Positions 8,417-17,716 are shown, counted from the stretch's first letter. The stretch: DNA of 64,000 nt from an uncultured Prolixibacteraceae bacterium (GCA_937915865.1 CALGIG010000022.1:1-64000), one strand, 5' to 3'. Notes: a model not told the origin generated them from the sequence alone. Numbers and translations: made by a program.

Positions 8417-9601
8417 ATGAAAATATACATTTCGATATTGCTGCTGATAATAAATAGCCAATTATTTGCAACAGATGGAATTAAAACTGGCGCCGAACAA
8501 ACTGAAAGATATTTGCCTTTACTGAAAGGTAAACGTGTTGCTATTGTTGCCAATCAGACTTCGGTTATCGGAAAAACGTTGTTAGTCGATTCACTTTTAA
8601 CGCTGCACACTAAAATTGTTAAAATATTTGGGCCTGAACATGGTTTTCGTGGAACAGCCAGCGCCGGAGCTGATGTCGCCGATAGCATTGACCCTAAAAC
8701 CGGTATTCCTGAAATATCGCTCTACGGAAAGAAAAGTAAACCATCAAAAGCCGACCTGGCCAATGTCGATCTGGTAATTTTTGACATTCAGGATGTAGGC
8801 GCCCGGTTTTACACATACATAAATCTGTTGGCTCACGTAATGGAAGCTTGTGCCGAAAACAATAGGGAATTATTACTGCTCGACCGCCCTAATCCAAATG
8901 GAAGCTGTATCGACGGCCCTATTCTGGATATGAAACTGAAATCGGGAATTGGGATGTTCCCTATACCTATTACTCACGGAATGACTATGGGCGAATTGGC
9001 GCAAATGTACAACGGCCAAGGCTGGCTTGCCAATAAACAAAAATGCAAAATCACCATTATTCCGGTGGCAAACTATATGCACAACGCCGAATATGTATTG
9101 CCGGTTGCCCCATCGCCAAACTTAAACACGCAACAGTCTATCTGGCTGTATCCGTCGCTTTGCCTGTTCGAGGGAACTATTATCAGCCAGGGACGAGGAA
9201 CACGCTTGCCGTTTAGTGTGCTTGGAAGTCCGGCACTGAAAGGAAAGTACAGTTTTTCATTTACTCCAGTCAGCATAAAAGGAATGGCCGAAACACCACT
9301 TTTTCAGAATCAGGAGTGTTTTGGAATTGATCTCCGGAAATATGATACTGCTGAACTTCGAAAAAACGGAAAAATAAACCTTTCGTGGCTGATAGAGTTG
9401 TATAAGTCATATCCCGATAAAGTAAAATTCTTCGATTCGAAGCAAAGCAGCCAAATCGGGAATTTCGATAAACTGGCAGGAACAAGTAAACTTCGTGAGC
9501 AAATTATTGCCGGAAAATCAGAACAGGAAATCCGCAAATCGTGGGAACCTGGGCTGTTGAAATTTAAAAAAATGCGCTCGAAATATTTATTGTATAACTA
9601 A
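8417..9601 (+). CDS. namZ: NamZ-like exo-beta-N-acetylmuramidase (DUF1343)
   Basis: 394 residues with a signal peptide ending near 'SQLFA'. The body has DUF1343 hallmarks: 'VAIVANQTSV', 'KIFGPEHGFRG', 'SLYGKKSKPS', 'VIFDIQDVGARFYTYI', 'LLDRPNPNG', 'LPVAPSPNL' and 'FEGTIISQGRGT'. B. subtilis NamZ (YbbC) of this family removes MurNAc from the non-reducing end of peptidoglycan fragments. Its place just before an NlpC/P60 peptidase and a dipeptide epimerase supports a role in muropeptide breakdown. The gene symbol is by family; activity is not proven here. Confidence 0.88.
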   Translation: MKIYISILLLIINSQLFATDGIKTGAEQTERYLPLLKGKRVAIVANQTSVIGKTLLVDSLLTLHTKIVKIFGPEHGFRGTASAGADVADSIDPKTGIPEISLYGKKSKPSKADLANVDLVIFDIQDVGARFYTYINLLAHVMEACAENNRELLLLDRPNPNGSCIDGPILDMKLKSGIGMFPIPITHGMTMGELAQMYNGQGWLANKQKCKITIIPVANYMHNAEYVLPVAPSPNLNTQQSIWLYPSLCLFEGTIISQGRGTRLPFSVLGSPALKGKYSFSFTPVSIKGMAETPLFQNQECFGIDLRKYDTAELRKNGKINLSWLIELYKSYPDKVKFFDSKQSSQIGNFDKLAGTSKLREQIIAGKSEQEIRKSWEPGLLKFKKMRSKYLLYN

Positions 9602-9606
9602 TGAAA

Positions 9607-9696
9607 ATCATGAAATAGCACTATCGTCAAAGGCGAGACAACCCAAGGATGAATTGATCAGCGGGAAATTTGCAAAGCGGATAAATGGCTATATTT
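9607..9696 (+). repeat. Palindromic intergenic element, copy 1 (diverged)
   Basis: Shares ATCATGAAATA, GGCGAGACAA and ATAAATGGCTAT with copies at 12316-12375 and 22846-22905, but the left arm of the palindrome is degraded and the right part has about 25 extra bases. It fills the gap between the NamZ-like and NlpC/P60 genes. Confidence 0.5.
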
Positions 9697-9724
9697 GATG
9701 AATACATAACAAAGTTTAATAGTA

Positions 9725-10927
9725 ATGCTAAAATTCATACAGATGAATGTGAAAATACTTTATATTGCTATTCAAATACTTGCGATTAGTCTAACTTCAT
9801 TCGCCGAATCAAGGCAAGTTCAAGTTGCAAATCGGGTTATTCAATCGGTTGGAAAGAAATTTGCACCCGACAAACGGACAGCCATTTTCTCGGTTCAGGT
9901 TGTTGGGTCTGCAGGGAAAATAATCCTGAAGGGAAAAACCGATCATCCCGAAGCTCAAAAGCTAATGCTGGATTCCCTTTCTATACTGAAAATTAATGTT
10001 CAGGACTCTGTCCTTATTTTACCTGATAAAAACCTGGGGGAAAAGACATGGGGAATTGTTAAACTTTCGGTTGCCAATGTAAGAACAATTCCCGCACATG
10101 CCGGAGAAATGGCTACTCAAGTTTTGATGGGAACACCAGTTAAAATATTGGAAGAAAAAGACGAATGGTGGCTGATTCAAACCCCCGACAAATATATTGG
10201 CTGGACCAATCACGGAGCAATCATTACTAAAACAGCCGAAGAATTGGATGTCTGGAAAAAAAGTAAACGGTACATATACAACGGATTAAATGGTCATGCG
10301 TTGTTCTCGCCAGATAAAAAATCGTTACCTGTTTCAGATCTGGTTATTTGCGATTTATTTGAAGTTATTGGCGAACACAAAGGCTATTTACAAGCGCTTT
10401 TACCCGACGGAAGGACGGCTTATGTGAAGAAAAATGAATGCTTGTCGTTTCAGGAATGGACCACCAGGCCACTTCAAATCTCATCGGTTATGTCTGTGGC
10501 AAGACAGATGATGGGAGTGCCATATTTTTGGGGCGGAACTTCGAGCAAAGCTACTGATTGTTCGGGCCTGACAAAAACGTCGTATTATTCACAGGGCGTA
10601 ATTTTAGCCCGCGACGCCTCGCAGCAGGTAAAATACGGAATGCACCCCGATTTTTCGGACTACCGAAACCTTCAGCCTGGCGATCTGATTTTCTTCGGAA
10701 GCAATCCGCAAAGGGTAACACATGTGGCCTTATGCCTTGGCAATGGTTTATTTATCCATGCCTCAGGTTCTTCGGCTATGGTCCGGCTCAACAGCCTTAA
10801 CCCATACGATCCGCTGTTTGATTCCAACTTGCTTAAAATTGTTGTTGGCTCAAGCCGAATTGCTAATTCGCTCAACACCGAAGGAATTACGCTGGTAAAA
10901 GATCATCCCTGGTATAGCCTCCCCTAA
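9725..10927 (+). CDS. Secreted SH3 / NlpC-P60 cysteine peptidase
   Basis: 400 residues (or 394 from ATG at 9743, which gives a tidier signal peptide, MNVKILYIAIQILAISLTSF). Bacterial SH3-type segments lie at about 118-170 and 185-240, followed by an NlpC/P60 domain with catalytic C279 (ATDCSGL), H333 (THVALCLG) and H345 (FIHASG). The architecture matches dipeptidyl-peptidase VI/YkfC, which cuts muropeptides after D-Glu, here next to a dipeptide epimerase as in ykfBC-type clusters. Its last codons and TAA stop (SLP, stop) lie inside a repeat element starting at 10916. Confidence 0.9.
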   Translation: MLKFIQMNVKILYIAIQILAISLTSFAESRQVQVANRVIQSVGKKFAPDKRTAIFSVQVVGSAGKIILKGKTDHPEAQKLMLDSLSILKINVQDSVLILPDKNLGEKTWGIVKLSVANVRTIPAHAGEMATQVLMGTPVKILEEKDEWWLIQTPDKYIGWTNHGAIITKTAEELDVWKKSKRYIYNGLNGHALFSPDKKSLPVSDLVICDLFEVIGEHKGYLQALLPDGRTAYVKKNECLSFQEWTTRPLQISSVMSVARQMMGVPYFWGGTSSKATDCSGLTKTSYYSQGVILARDASQQVKYGMHPDFSDYRNLQPGDLIFFGSNPQRVTHVALCLGNGLFIHASGSSAMVRLNSLNPYDPLFDSNLLKIVVGSSRIANSLNTEGITLVKDHPWYSLP

Positions 10928-11072
10928 ATCCCCTCCGAAAGAGGGGACTTTAAAAAGTGTATTGAGCAATATTTTGACAACAACAAATAATACCTATATG
11001 AACTCAAATCGAAAAAATAATCACCGCGACCTTTTTACACCCTCTCCCTCGGAGAGGGCTGGGGAGAGGCTT
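10916..11072. repeat. Paired inverted GC-rich element spanning two genes
   Basis: Left unit AGCCTCCCCTAAATCCCC then TCCGAAAGAGGGG (10917-10948); right unit, inverted, at about 11040-11072 (CCCTCTCCCTCGGAGAGGG then CTGGGGAGAGGC). The outer ends of both read AGCCTC inward. A pair with the same layout and nearly the same length lies at 43078-43240. The left unit supplies the stop of the NlpC/P60 gene; the right unit is translated in the N-terminal region of the epimerase as 'TPSPSERAGERL'. Confidence 0.7.
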
Positions 11073-12218
11073 CAGAACTCTCGTCGCAACTTTATACGCA
11101 CTGCAGGACTATCAACATTAGCAGGAATTTCCGGATTTGAATCGGTTTTTGCAGCTACCAAAGATAAAAGGCCAAAAGTTTCAGGAAATGGGCTGAAACT
11201 AAGTTTTGTGCCTCACGAACTGATGCTGAAACACACTTTTACACTGGCAAACAGCTCGCGCAAAACTACGCCTGATGTGCTTACCCGAATTGAGTTTGAT
11301 GGTGTGGTCGGATATGGAGAAGCATCGATGCCGCCTTATTTGGGCGAAAGTATTGATTCGGTTTCTAAATTCCTGTCGTCACTTAACCTGGCCCAATTCA
11401 AAGATCCATTCCGCGTGGAAGAAATTCTGACGTATGTCGACTCTGTGGTTCCCGGGAATTGTGCGGCCAAAGCATCTGTTGATATTGCACTGCACGATTT
11501 ACTTGGGAAAATCATGGGGCAACCTTGGTACAAAATATGGGGGTTCAAACCAGAGACAACACCAAACACTTCGTTTACCATTGGCATCGATACACCGGAA
11601 GTGGTCCGCCAAAAAGTAGCAGAAGCTACTCCATATAAAATATTGAAGGTAAAGCTTGGACAAACTACCGACCGCGAGATGATCGAAACCATTCGTTCGT
11701 CGACGGATAAACCGCTTTGTGTGGACGTGAATCAGGGCTGGACTGACAAACAAAAGGCGCTGGAAACCATTCACTGGCTCAAAGAAAAAGGTGTTGTTTT
11801 TGTGGAACAGCCCATGCCCAAAACAGCTATCGACGATATAGCCTGGCTGACACAAAATAGCCCGTTGCCCATTATTGGCGACGAGTCGGTACAACGGTTA
11901 CCTGATGTAATCAAGGCCAAAGGAGTTTACAATGGCATCAACATCAAGCTTATGAAATGTACCGGGATGCGCGAGGCCCATCAAATGCTTACGCTGGCCA
12001 AATCGCTGGGAATGAAGGTGATGATTGGCTGCATGACCGAAACCTCGTGTGCAATTTCTGCCGCAGCGCAACTTTCACCAAAATGCGATTGGGCCGATTT
12101 GGATGGGAGCCTGTTGATTTCCAACGATCCGTATTCCGGGGTGCAAGTTGTTGACGGGAAAATTACGCTTCAGGATAAACCTGGTATCGGACTGGAAATT
12201 GTGCAGGCTGTCTTTTAG
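10998..12218 (+). CDS. Exported L-Ala-D/L-Glu (dipeptide) epimerase
   Basis: About 406 residues from ATG at 10998; a TTG at 10962 is in frame but unlikely. A Tat-like signal 'SRRNFIRTAGLSTLAG' starts near residue 31. The mature part is an enolase-superfamily barrel: 'ILKVKLG' (KxK), metal ligands in 'CVDVNQGW', 'VFVEQPMP' and 'IIGDESV', then 'NIKLMKCTG', and a C-terminal 'DLDG' motif typical of dipeptide epimerases that bind the substrate amine. It converts L-Ala-D-Glu from murein to L-Ala-L-Glu. Residues about 14-25 of the leader are translated from an inserted repeat. It follows the NlpC/P60 gene as in muropeptide-recycling clusters. Confidence 0.88.
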   Translation: MNSNRKNNHRDLFTPSPSERAGERLQNSRRNFIRTAGLSTLAGISGFESVFAATKDKRPKVSGNGLKLSFVPHELMLKHTFTLANSSRKTTPDVLTRIEFDGVVGYGEASMPPYLGESIDSVSKFLSSLNLAQFKDPFRVEEILTYVDSVVPGNCAAKASVDIALHDLLGKIMGQPWYKIWGFKPETTPNTSFTIGIDTPEVVRQKVAEATPYKILKVKLGQTTDREMIETIRSSTDKPLCVDVNQGWTDKQKALETIHWLKEKGVVFVEQPMPKTAIDDIAWLTQNSPLPIIGDESVQRLPDVIKAKGVYNGINIKLMKCTGMREAHQMLTLAKSLGMKVMIGCMTETSCAISAAAQLSPKCDWADLDGSLLISNDPYSGVQVVDGKITLQDKPGIGLEIVQAVF

Positions 12219-12315
12219 AAACTTGTAATTTCTGAGAAAATTACGCAACCAATATCCGGCAGATTCTTTTTGCATCAGCAAATTATGTATTTCCCTTATT
12301 CATCAGAAAACGATT

Positions 12316-12375
12316 ACCATGAAATTGTCATCCCGCCTTAGGCGAGACAAGCTGAAAATGTATAAATGGCTATTT
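12316..12375 (+). repeat. Palindromic intergenic element, copy 2
   Basis: ACCATGAAATTGTCATC, the palindrome core CGCCTTAGGCG, GAGACAA, GAAAATG and ATAAATGGCTATTT align base for base with the copy at 22846-22905. Located between the epimerase and the S9 peptidase genes. Confidence 0.6.
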
Positions 12376-12445
12376 CGTTGGATTTTTTGAAAAAGAGATA
12401 ATGTTGATACGAAAATTCTAAGACGTCGAACAAAAATTTTTACAG

Positions 12446-14866
12446 ATGAAAAAAGCAATAATGAGTTTGGCACTATTTATCAGCAACTTTGCAGCTATAA
12501 ATGCACAGGAAAACCTCACCTACCAGAAGCCACCCAAAGAAATTATGGAACTTTTCGACTATCAAAGAGCGCCTGGTGTTTTGATGGATGAGAAAAAAGA
12601 AATATTGGTATTTACTTATACCAATACCTACAAAACGCTCGACGATTTGAACCAGGAAGAAATGCAACTGGGCGGCTTACGCATTAATCCTGTGACTAAT
12701 ATAGCAAGCGCTATAACTTATATCAATAATCTGAAAGTTAGAAAAATTAAGGACAAGGATGCCATTCAGGTAAAAGGACTACCCGAAAACCCGAAGATCG
12801 CTTACCTCACATGGTCGCCTGACGAAAAAAAGCTGGCCTTTACCAATACAACAACGAATTCGCTCGAATTGTGGGTACTTGACATTGCAACAGCCACTGC
12901 ATCAAAAATCTCGGACAAAGTGCTTAATGCCAATCTGGGACGTCCTGTTAACTGGTTCAAGGATAGTCAAAGCCTGTTGGTTAAAACCGTTCCGGCCAAT
13001 CGCCCTGCCTTAATCGACAGTAAAAAAGGAATTCCGGTGGGACCAACAATTTCGGTAAGCGATGGCTCAAAATCACAAAACCGGACATATCCCGATATGC
13101 TTAAAAATAAGACTGATGAAACCAATTTTGAAACATTGGTTACTTCAGAATTATACAAAATAGACCTGACTGGGCAAACCGAATTGTTTAAAGGCAAAGA
13201 CATGTATATGTCTGAAGCTTTTTCTCCTGACGGTAATTATCTGATGGTAACAACAATACTGAAGCCATTCTCATACATTGTTCCATTATACCGGTTCCCT
13301 TCTCAAACCAATGTATACAACCTGAGTGGAAATCTGATAAAGCTGGTAAACGATGTTCCATTGAACGAAACCATGCCCAAAGGTTTTATGGCTGTTCGCC
13401 AAGGAAAACGTAATATGAACTGGCGAAGCGATAAACCAGCATCACTTTACTACGTGGTTGCACTTGATGAGGGTGATCCGGCGGTTAAGACGGAATTTCG
13501 CGACGCTGTTTATCAATGGGATGTTCCGTTTGAAGAAAGTCCTAAATTACTAACGACTACCGCAGATCGTTTTGCCGGAGTAATCTGGGGAAATGAAACG
13601 ACAGCTATTTTGTACGATAATTGGTTCGATACTCGTCATTTAAATACCTATTTATTTAATCCGTCAGATCAAAAGCAGGAACCAAAAATTCTCAATAGCC
13701 GTAATTCCCAGGATGTTTATTCTGACCCCGGAAATTTTGAAACACACAAAAATCAGTTCGGACGCGACGTTTTGCTGATCGACGACAACAATCTATTCCT
13801 GATTGGAGAAGGATTTACTCCCAAAGGACAATTCCCTTTCATCGATCAGCTTAACCTGAAAACATTGAAACCTTTGCGCATATATCAATCAACATTAATT
13901 GATAAAATGGAGCGGATCATGGCAATTATGGATGTCAAAAAAGGCGAAGCATTTGTTCAGATTCAGTCTAAAACTGAATATCCAAATTACTTTATCCGTA
14001 ACCTGAAAAAGAAAATTGCACCTATTGCAGTCACTCAGTTTCCCAATCCGTTCGAAAGTATTAAAAATGTGGAAAAAACCCTTATCAAATACAAACGTAA
14101 AGATGGAGTTGATCTTTCGGGAACCCTTTATTTACCTGCCGGATACGACAAAATTAAGAAAGAAAAACTGCCGCTTTTAATTTGGGCTTACCCGGCTGAA
14201 TACAAAGATAAAAACAGCGCTGGGCAAATCACAACAAACCCCAACGAATTTACTTTTCCATATTATGGTTCGTTTGTGTATTGGGTAACCCGCGGCTATG
14301 TGGTGCTCGACGATGCTGCTTTCCCCATTATCGGCGAAGGAAATACCGAACCTAACGATACATTTGTCGATCAATTGGTAGCCAATGCCGAAGCAGCCAT
14401 CAACGCTGTAGATTCGTTAGGTTATATCGACCGGAAAAGAGTTGCAGTCGGTGGTCATTCGTATGGCGCTTTTATGACAGCTAACTTATTGACCCACTCC
14501 AATCTTTTTGCCTGTGGAATAGCCCGAAGCGGCGCTTACAACCGTACTTTAACACCATTTGGTTTCCAGAACGAACAACGCAATTACTGGGAAGCTAAAG
14601 ATGTATACAACACCATGTCGCCATTTATGAACGCTGAGAAAATGAAAACTCCACTCCTGCTGGTTCATGGCGAAGCCGATAACAACCCCGGAACATTTAC
14701 GCTGCAAACTGAACGTTATTTTCAGGCACTTAAAGGTCTTGGAGCGCCAGTCAGAATGGTACTTTTGCCCAAAGAAGCGCATAGCTACGTAGCAAAAGAA
14801 AACCTGATGCACCTGTTATGGGAACAAGATCAAATGTTTGAAAAATACTTAAAAAACAAGAAATAA
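12446..14866 (+). CDS. S9 family peptidase (prolyl oligopeptidase type), secreted
   Basis: 806 residues with signal peptide (cut near 'INAQ'). The N-terminal beta-propeller part (about 80-540) includes 'LTWSPDEKKLAFTN'. The C-terminal alpha/beta hydrolase has nucleophile S672 in 'GGHSYGAF', acid D745 in 'HGEADNNPGT' and H779 in 'KEAHSY', the expected Ser/Asp/His order. It likely cleaves short peptides in the periplasm. It lies between the dipeptide epimerase and later a C69 dipeptidase, in a neighbourhood rich in peptide-degrading enzymes. A hairpin terminator follows at 14895. Confidence 0.92.
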   Translation: MKKAIMSLALFISNFAAINAQENLTYQKPPKEIMELFDYQRAPGVLMDEKKEILVFTYTNTYKTLDDLNQEEMQLGGLRINPVTNIASAITYINNLKVRKIKDKDAIQVKGLPENPKIAYLTWSPDEKKLAFTNTTTNSLELWVLDIATATASKISDKVLNANLGRPVNWFKDSQSLLVKTVPANRPALIDSKKGIPVGPTISVSDGSKSQNRTYPDMLKNKTDETNFETLVTSELYKIDLTGQTELFKGKDMYMSEAFSPDGNYLMVTTILKPFSYIVPLYRFPSQTNVYNLSGNLIKLVNDVPLNETMPKGFMAVRQGKRNMNWRSDKPASLYYVVALDEGDPAVKTEFRDAVYQWDVPFEESPKLLTTTADRFAGVIWGNETTAILYDNWFDTRHLNTYLFNPSDQKQEPKILNSRNSQDVYSDPGNFETHKNQFGRDVLLIDDNNLFLIGEGFTPKGQFPFIDQLNLKTLKPLRIYQSTLIDKMERIMAIMDVKKGEAFVQIQSKTEYPNYFIRNLKKKIAPIAVTQFPNPFESIKNVEKTLIKYKRKDGVDLSGTLYLPAGYDKIKKEKLPLLIWAYPAEYKDKNSAGQITTNPNEFTFPYYGSFVYWVTRGYVVLDDAAFPIIGEGNTEPNDTFVDQLVANAEAAINAVDSLGYIDRKRVAVGGHSYGAFMTANLLTHSNLFACGIARSGAYNRTLTPFGFQNEQRNYWEAKDVYNTMSPFMNAEKMKTPLLLVHGEADNNPGTFTLQTERYFQALKGLGAPVRMVLLPKEAHSYVAKENLMHLLWEQDQMFEKYLKNKK

Positions 14867-14894
14867 GTCTTTTCTCAAAAGCCAAGACATAAGA

Positions 14895-14925
14895 AATCCT
14901 GCTCATCAAGGTAAGCAGGATTTTT
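14895..14925 (+). terminator. Intrinsic terminator after the S9 peptidase
   Basis: AATCCTGCT (14895-14903) pairs with AGCAGGATT (14914-14922) around a 10-nt loop, followed by a T-rich tail (TTTTTATTTT). Confidence 0.75.
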
Positions 14926-14983
14926 ATTTTCAAGAACCACGCTCCTGTCCGATTGTTATTCTTTCATTAGAAATTCAAACATT

Positions 14984-15355
14984 ATGAAGAATTCAAACAT
15001 ATTAATTACAGGCGCAATTTCGATGGCGCTGGCTGTTTCGCTCGGCGCTTTTGGGGCACATGCCCTGAAAAAAACATTATTGCCTGAAATGCTTGCGATA
15101 TACAAAACCGGAGTCGAGTACCAGTTTTATCATGCGCTGGGGCTGTTGTTTGTTGGCTTAACCGGCTTTCATGTAAAATCTAAATTTATTAGTTGGGCTG
15201 GTGTTTTAATTACAATTGGCATTATCCTGTTTTCAGGAAGTTTATATGCGATTAGCTTATCGGGTATAAAATCGCTGGGAATCATTACGCCACTTGGAGG
15301 TTTGTCGTTTATTGCCGGATGGATTTGTTTGGTATTGGCTTTGGTGAAAAAATAA
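14984..15355 (+). CDS. DUF423 family membrane protein
   Basis: 123 residues with four hydrophobic segments and the DUF423 (YgdD-like) signature 'GAFGAHALKK' near the N-terminus and 'YHALGLLFVG' in the middle. Length is typical of this family. It is an inner-membrane protein with no assigned function. It sits between the S9 and C69 peptidase genes with its own upstream terminator, so it is probably a separate transcript. Confidence 0.85.
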   Translation: MKNSNILITGAISMALAVSLGAFGAHALKKTLLPEMLAIYKTGVEYQFYHALGLLFVGLTGFHVKSKFISWAGVLITIGIILFSGSLYAISLSGIKSLGIITPLGGLSFIAGWICLVLALVKK

Positions 15356-15491
15356 TTTTCACTTAGCGATATTTGACATTAAACTTTTTCCTTTTACCTT
15401 GTCTTCCTGACCTTTCTCATGGTTCAGTTGGTGGAATTCAGGCTTCTTTGCCTTTATTCTTCAAAATCAGTTATGCTGAATCTGGAATATT

Positions 15492-15509
15492 TATATTTGT
15501 CTGACAAAT
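15492..15509 (+). promoter_or_regulatory. -7 box with overlapping palindrome before the C69 dipeptidase
   Basis: TATATTTG (15492-15499) matches TAnnTTTG. It overlaps a perfect 15-bp palindrome ATTTGTC-T-GACAAAT (15495-15509) that would cover the transcription start. The palindrome ends 18 bp before the ATG at 15528. No clear -33 box is seen. Confidence 0.45.
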
Positions 15510-15527
15510 TGAAGTAAAATTAAAAAC

Positions 15528-17222
15528 ATGATAAGAAGAATTCAACGAATTATTATTCTGTCGGTTTTGGTACTGACAGGTGCAGCACAGCTTTCGAATG
15601 CCTGCACCAATTTTTTAATTAGTAAAGGAGCTACAATCGATGGTTCGACCATGATTACTTACGCAGCCGATTCGCACACGCTCTATGGCGAATTGTACTA
15701 TCAGCCTGCAAAAGATTATGCCGCTGGCGCGTTTCGTGACATTGTAGAATGGGATACCGGTAAATTCCTTGGCCGTATTCCGCAGGTGCCCCATACTTTC
15801 AGTGTAGTTGGAAACATGAACGAATTCCAGGTAGCTATTGGAGAAACAACGTTTGGTGGCCGCGAAACTTTATTTAAACAGTCAGGCGCTATTATGGACT
15901 ATGGTAGCTTGATTTATGTGGCGCTTCAGCGCGCAAAAACAGCCAGAGAGGCTATTGAGGTAATGACAAGCCTGGTGGAAAAATTCGGTTATGCAAGTGA
16001 AGGTGAATCGTTTTCGATTTCTGATCCCAACGAAGTTTGGATTATGGAAATGATAGGCAAAGGTGAAGGAGAAAAAGGCGCCGTTTGGGTGGCCCAGCGC
16101 ATTCCCGACGGATATATAAGTGGGCACGCCAACCAGGCACGCATCACAACCTTTCCGATGAACGACCAGGCTAATTGTATGTTTGCCAAAGATGTTATTT
16201 CATTTGCACGCGAAAAAGGATGGTACGAAGGTAAAAATACTGATTTCAGTTTTTCTGATGTTTATGCCCCAGTTGATTTTAGTGGCGCCCGTTTCAGCGA
16301 TGCCCGCGTTTTTGCTGGCTTCAATAAAGTATTTTCAGGAATGAAACAATACGAAGAATATGCGCTGGGCAACGTGAAACATGGTGGAGAAAATAATTTT
16401 CCGACCAACCGTATGCCGCTGTGGATAAAGCCAGACAAGAAGCTCAGCGTTCAGGACGTTATGGGCATGATGCGCGACCATTACGAAGGGACTGCTTTGG
16501 ACATGACCAAAGATGTTGGCGCCGGCCCCTATAAATTGCCATACCGCTGGCGTCCGCTTACATTCAAAGTTGATTCGGCCAGTTATGTGAACGAACGCGC
16601 TATTTCAACCCAGCAAACTGGTTTTTCATTTGTAGCCCAGTCGCGCTCATGGCTGCCAAATCCTATTGGTGGAATCCTTTGGTTTGGCGTTGATGATACC
16701 TATAGTACTTGTTATGCCCCAATGTATTGTGGAATTACCGAAATTCCTGAATGCTTTAAAGTTGGAAACGGCGACATGCTTACGTTTTCTGAGACTTCGG
16801 CATTCTGGACATTCAACCTGGTATCGAATTTCGCTTACCTGCGTTACGACGATATGATCCCAGATATTCAGAAGGTACAGAAAAATCTGGAAGATAAATT
16901 TGCAGCATACACACCAAGTGTTGACCAGGCTGCTCAAAGTTTGTGGAATTCGGGGAAAAAGACTGAAACGCTGCAATTTTTGACCGACTATTCAGTAAAC
17001 CAGGCCAATGGCATGACCAAAGAGTGGAAAAAATTGTCGCAGTACCTTATTGTGAAGTATATCGACGGAAATATTAAGAAAGAAAAAGATGGTGCATTTG
17101 AACGTACCGAAACAGGAATGCCTCCAAGTCCGAAACAACCGGGATACCCCGACTGGTGGAAAAAAGTAATTGTGGATCAAACAGGTACCCATTTGAAAAT
17201 GATTGGTACCCCAAGCCACTAA
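15528..17222 (+). CDS. C69 family dipeptidase (PepD-like), secreted
   Basis: 564 residues. The signal peptide ends at 'LSNA', leaving C26 ('CTNFLISKGATIDGSTM') as the N-terminal nucleophile of the Ntn-hydrolase fold; this is the C69 signature. Further family motifs are 'EVWIMEMIG', 'ARITTFP' and 'YSTCYAPMYCG'. It probably releases amino acids from dipeptides in the periplasm, which fits downstream of the muropeptide genes. A palindrome overlaps its putative promoter. Confidence 0.92.
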   Translation: MIRRIQRIIILSVLVLTGAAQLSNACTNFLISKGATIDGSTMITYAADSHTLYGELYYQPAKDYAAGAFRDIVEWDTGKFLGRIPQVPHTFSVVGNMNEFQVAIGETTFGGRETLFKQSGAIMDYGSLIYVALQRAKTAREAIEVMTSLVEKFGYASEGESFSISDPNEVWIMEMIGKGEGEKGAVWVAQRIPDGYISGHANQARITTFPMNDQANCMFAKDVISFAREKGWYEGKNTDFSFSDVYAPVDFSGARFSDARVFAGFNKVFSGMKQYEEYALGNVKHGGENNFPTNRMPLWIKPDKKLSVQDVMGMMRDHYEGTALDMTKDVGAGPYKLPYRWRPLTFKVDSASYVNERAISTQQTGFSFVAQSRSWLPNPIGGILWFGVDDTYSTCYAPMYCGITEIPECFKVGNGDMLTFSETSAFWTFNLVSNFAYLRYDDMIPDIQKVQKNLEDKFAAYTPSVDQAAQSLWNSGKKTETLQFLTDYSVNQANGMTKEWKKLSQYLIVKYIDGNIKKEKDGAFERTETGMPPSPKQPGYPDWWKKVIVDQTGTHLKMIGTPSH

Positions 17223-17249
17223 AAAGTTGTAAATTTATAAGTTGTGGCA

Positions 17250-17279
17250 TTTGAGGTTTAAATTTATTTGTTACTTTTG
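17250..17279 (+). promoter_or_regulatory. Promoter of rplS
   Basis: TTTG (17250-17253), 18-bp spacer, TACTTTTG (17272-17279) is a near-perfect Bacteroidota primary-sigma promoter. The start of transcription would be near 17286, giving a leader of about 58 nt. Confidence 0.75.
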
Positions 17280-17343
17280 CGCCACATTTTCGCAATCTCT
17301 TACTCGTTGATTTGAAGTAATATTGCCACTAAAACATAAAAAA

Positions 17344-17694
17344 ATGGATTTAATTAAAGTTGCACAACAAGCATTTGCGGCAGAAGTTAAAGAACAACCG
17401 CAATTTAAAGCCGGCGACACTATTACCGTTCACTACAAAATCAAGGAAGGTAATAAAGAACGTGTCCAGAATTTCCGTGGAGTGGTTATCCAGTTGAAAG
17501 GCGAAGGCGCTACAAAAACATTTACTGTACGCAAAATGTCGGGAAACATTGGTGTTGAAAGAATTTTCCCACTGTATTCTCCATTCATCGACCTGATTGA
17601 AGTGAACAAGAAAGGTATTGTTCGCAGAGCTAAATTGTATTATCTACGTTCTCTTACCGGGAAAAAAGCCCGTATCAAAGAAAAACGTGTTTGA
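17344..17694 (+). CDS. rplS: 50S ribosomal protein L19
   Basis: 116 residues from ATG at 17344, matching the family start (MDLIKVAQQ). The TTG at 17323 would add seven non-family residues. L19 sits at the 30S-50S interface. The motifs 'GDTITVHYKIKEGNKERVQNF', 'RVERIFPLYSP'-like 'GVERIFPLYSPFID' and 'AKLYYLRSLTGKKARIKEK' are diagnostic. It is monocistronic here, with a strong promoter upstream and a terminator 22 bp after the stop. Confidence 0.98.
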   Translation: MDLIKVAQQAFAAEVKEQPQFKAGDTITVHYKIKEGNKERVQNFRGVVIQLKGEGATKTFTVRKMSGNIGVERIFPLYSPFIDLIEVNKKGIVRRAKLYYLRSLTGKKARIKEKRV

Positions 17695-17716
17695 GAAAAA
17701 TATTTTCTTTATCAGG

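Noticed and set aside
10962..10997. TTG start of the epimerase
   Set aside because: ATG at 10998 is in frame and gives a shorter leader; the extra residues have no family support.
17323..17343. TTG start adding seven residues to L19
   Set aside because: The family N-terminus begins at the ATG at 17344.
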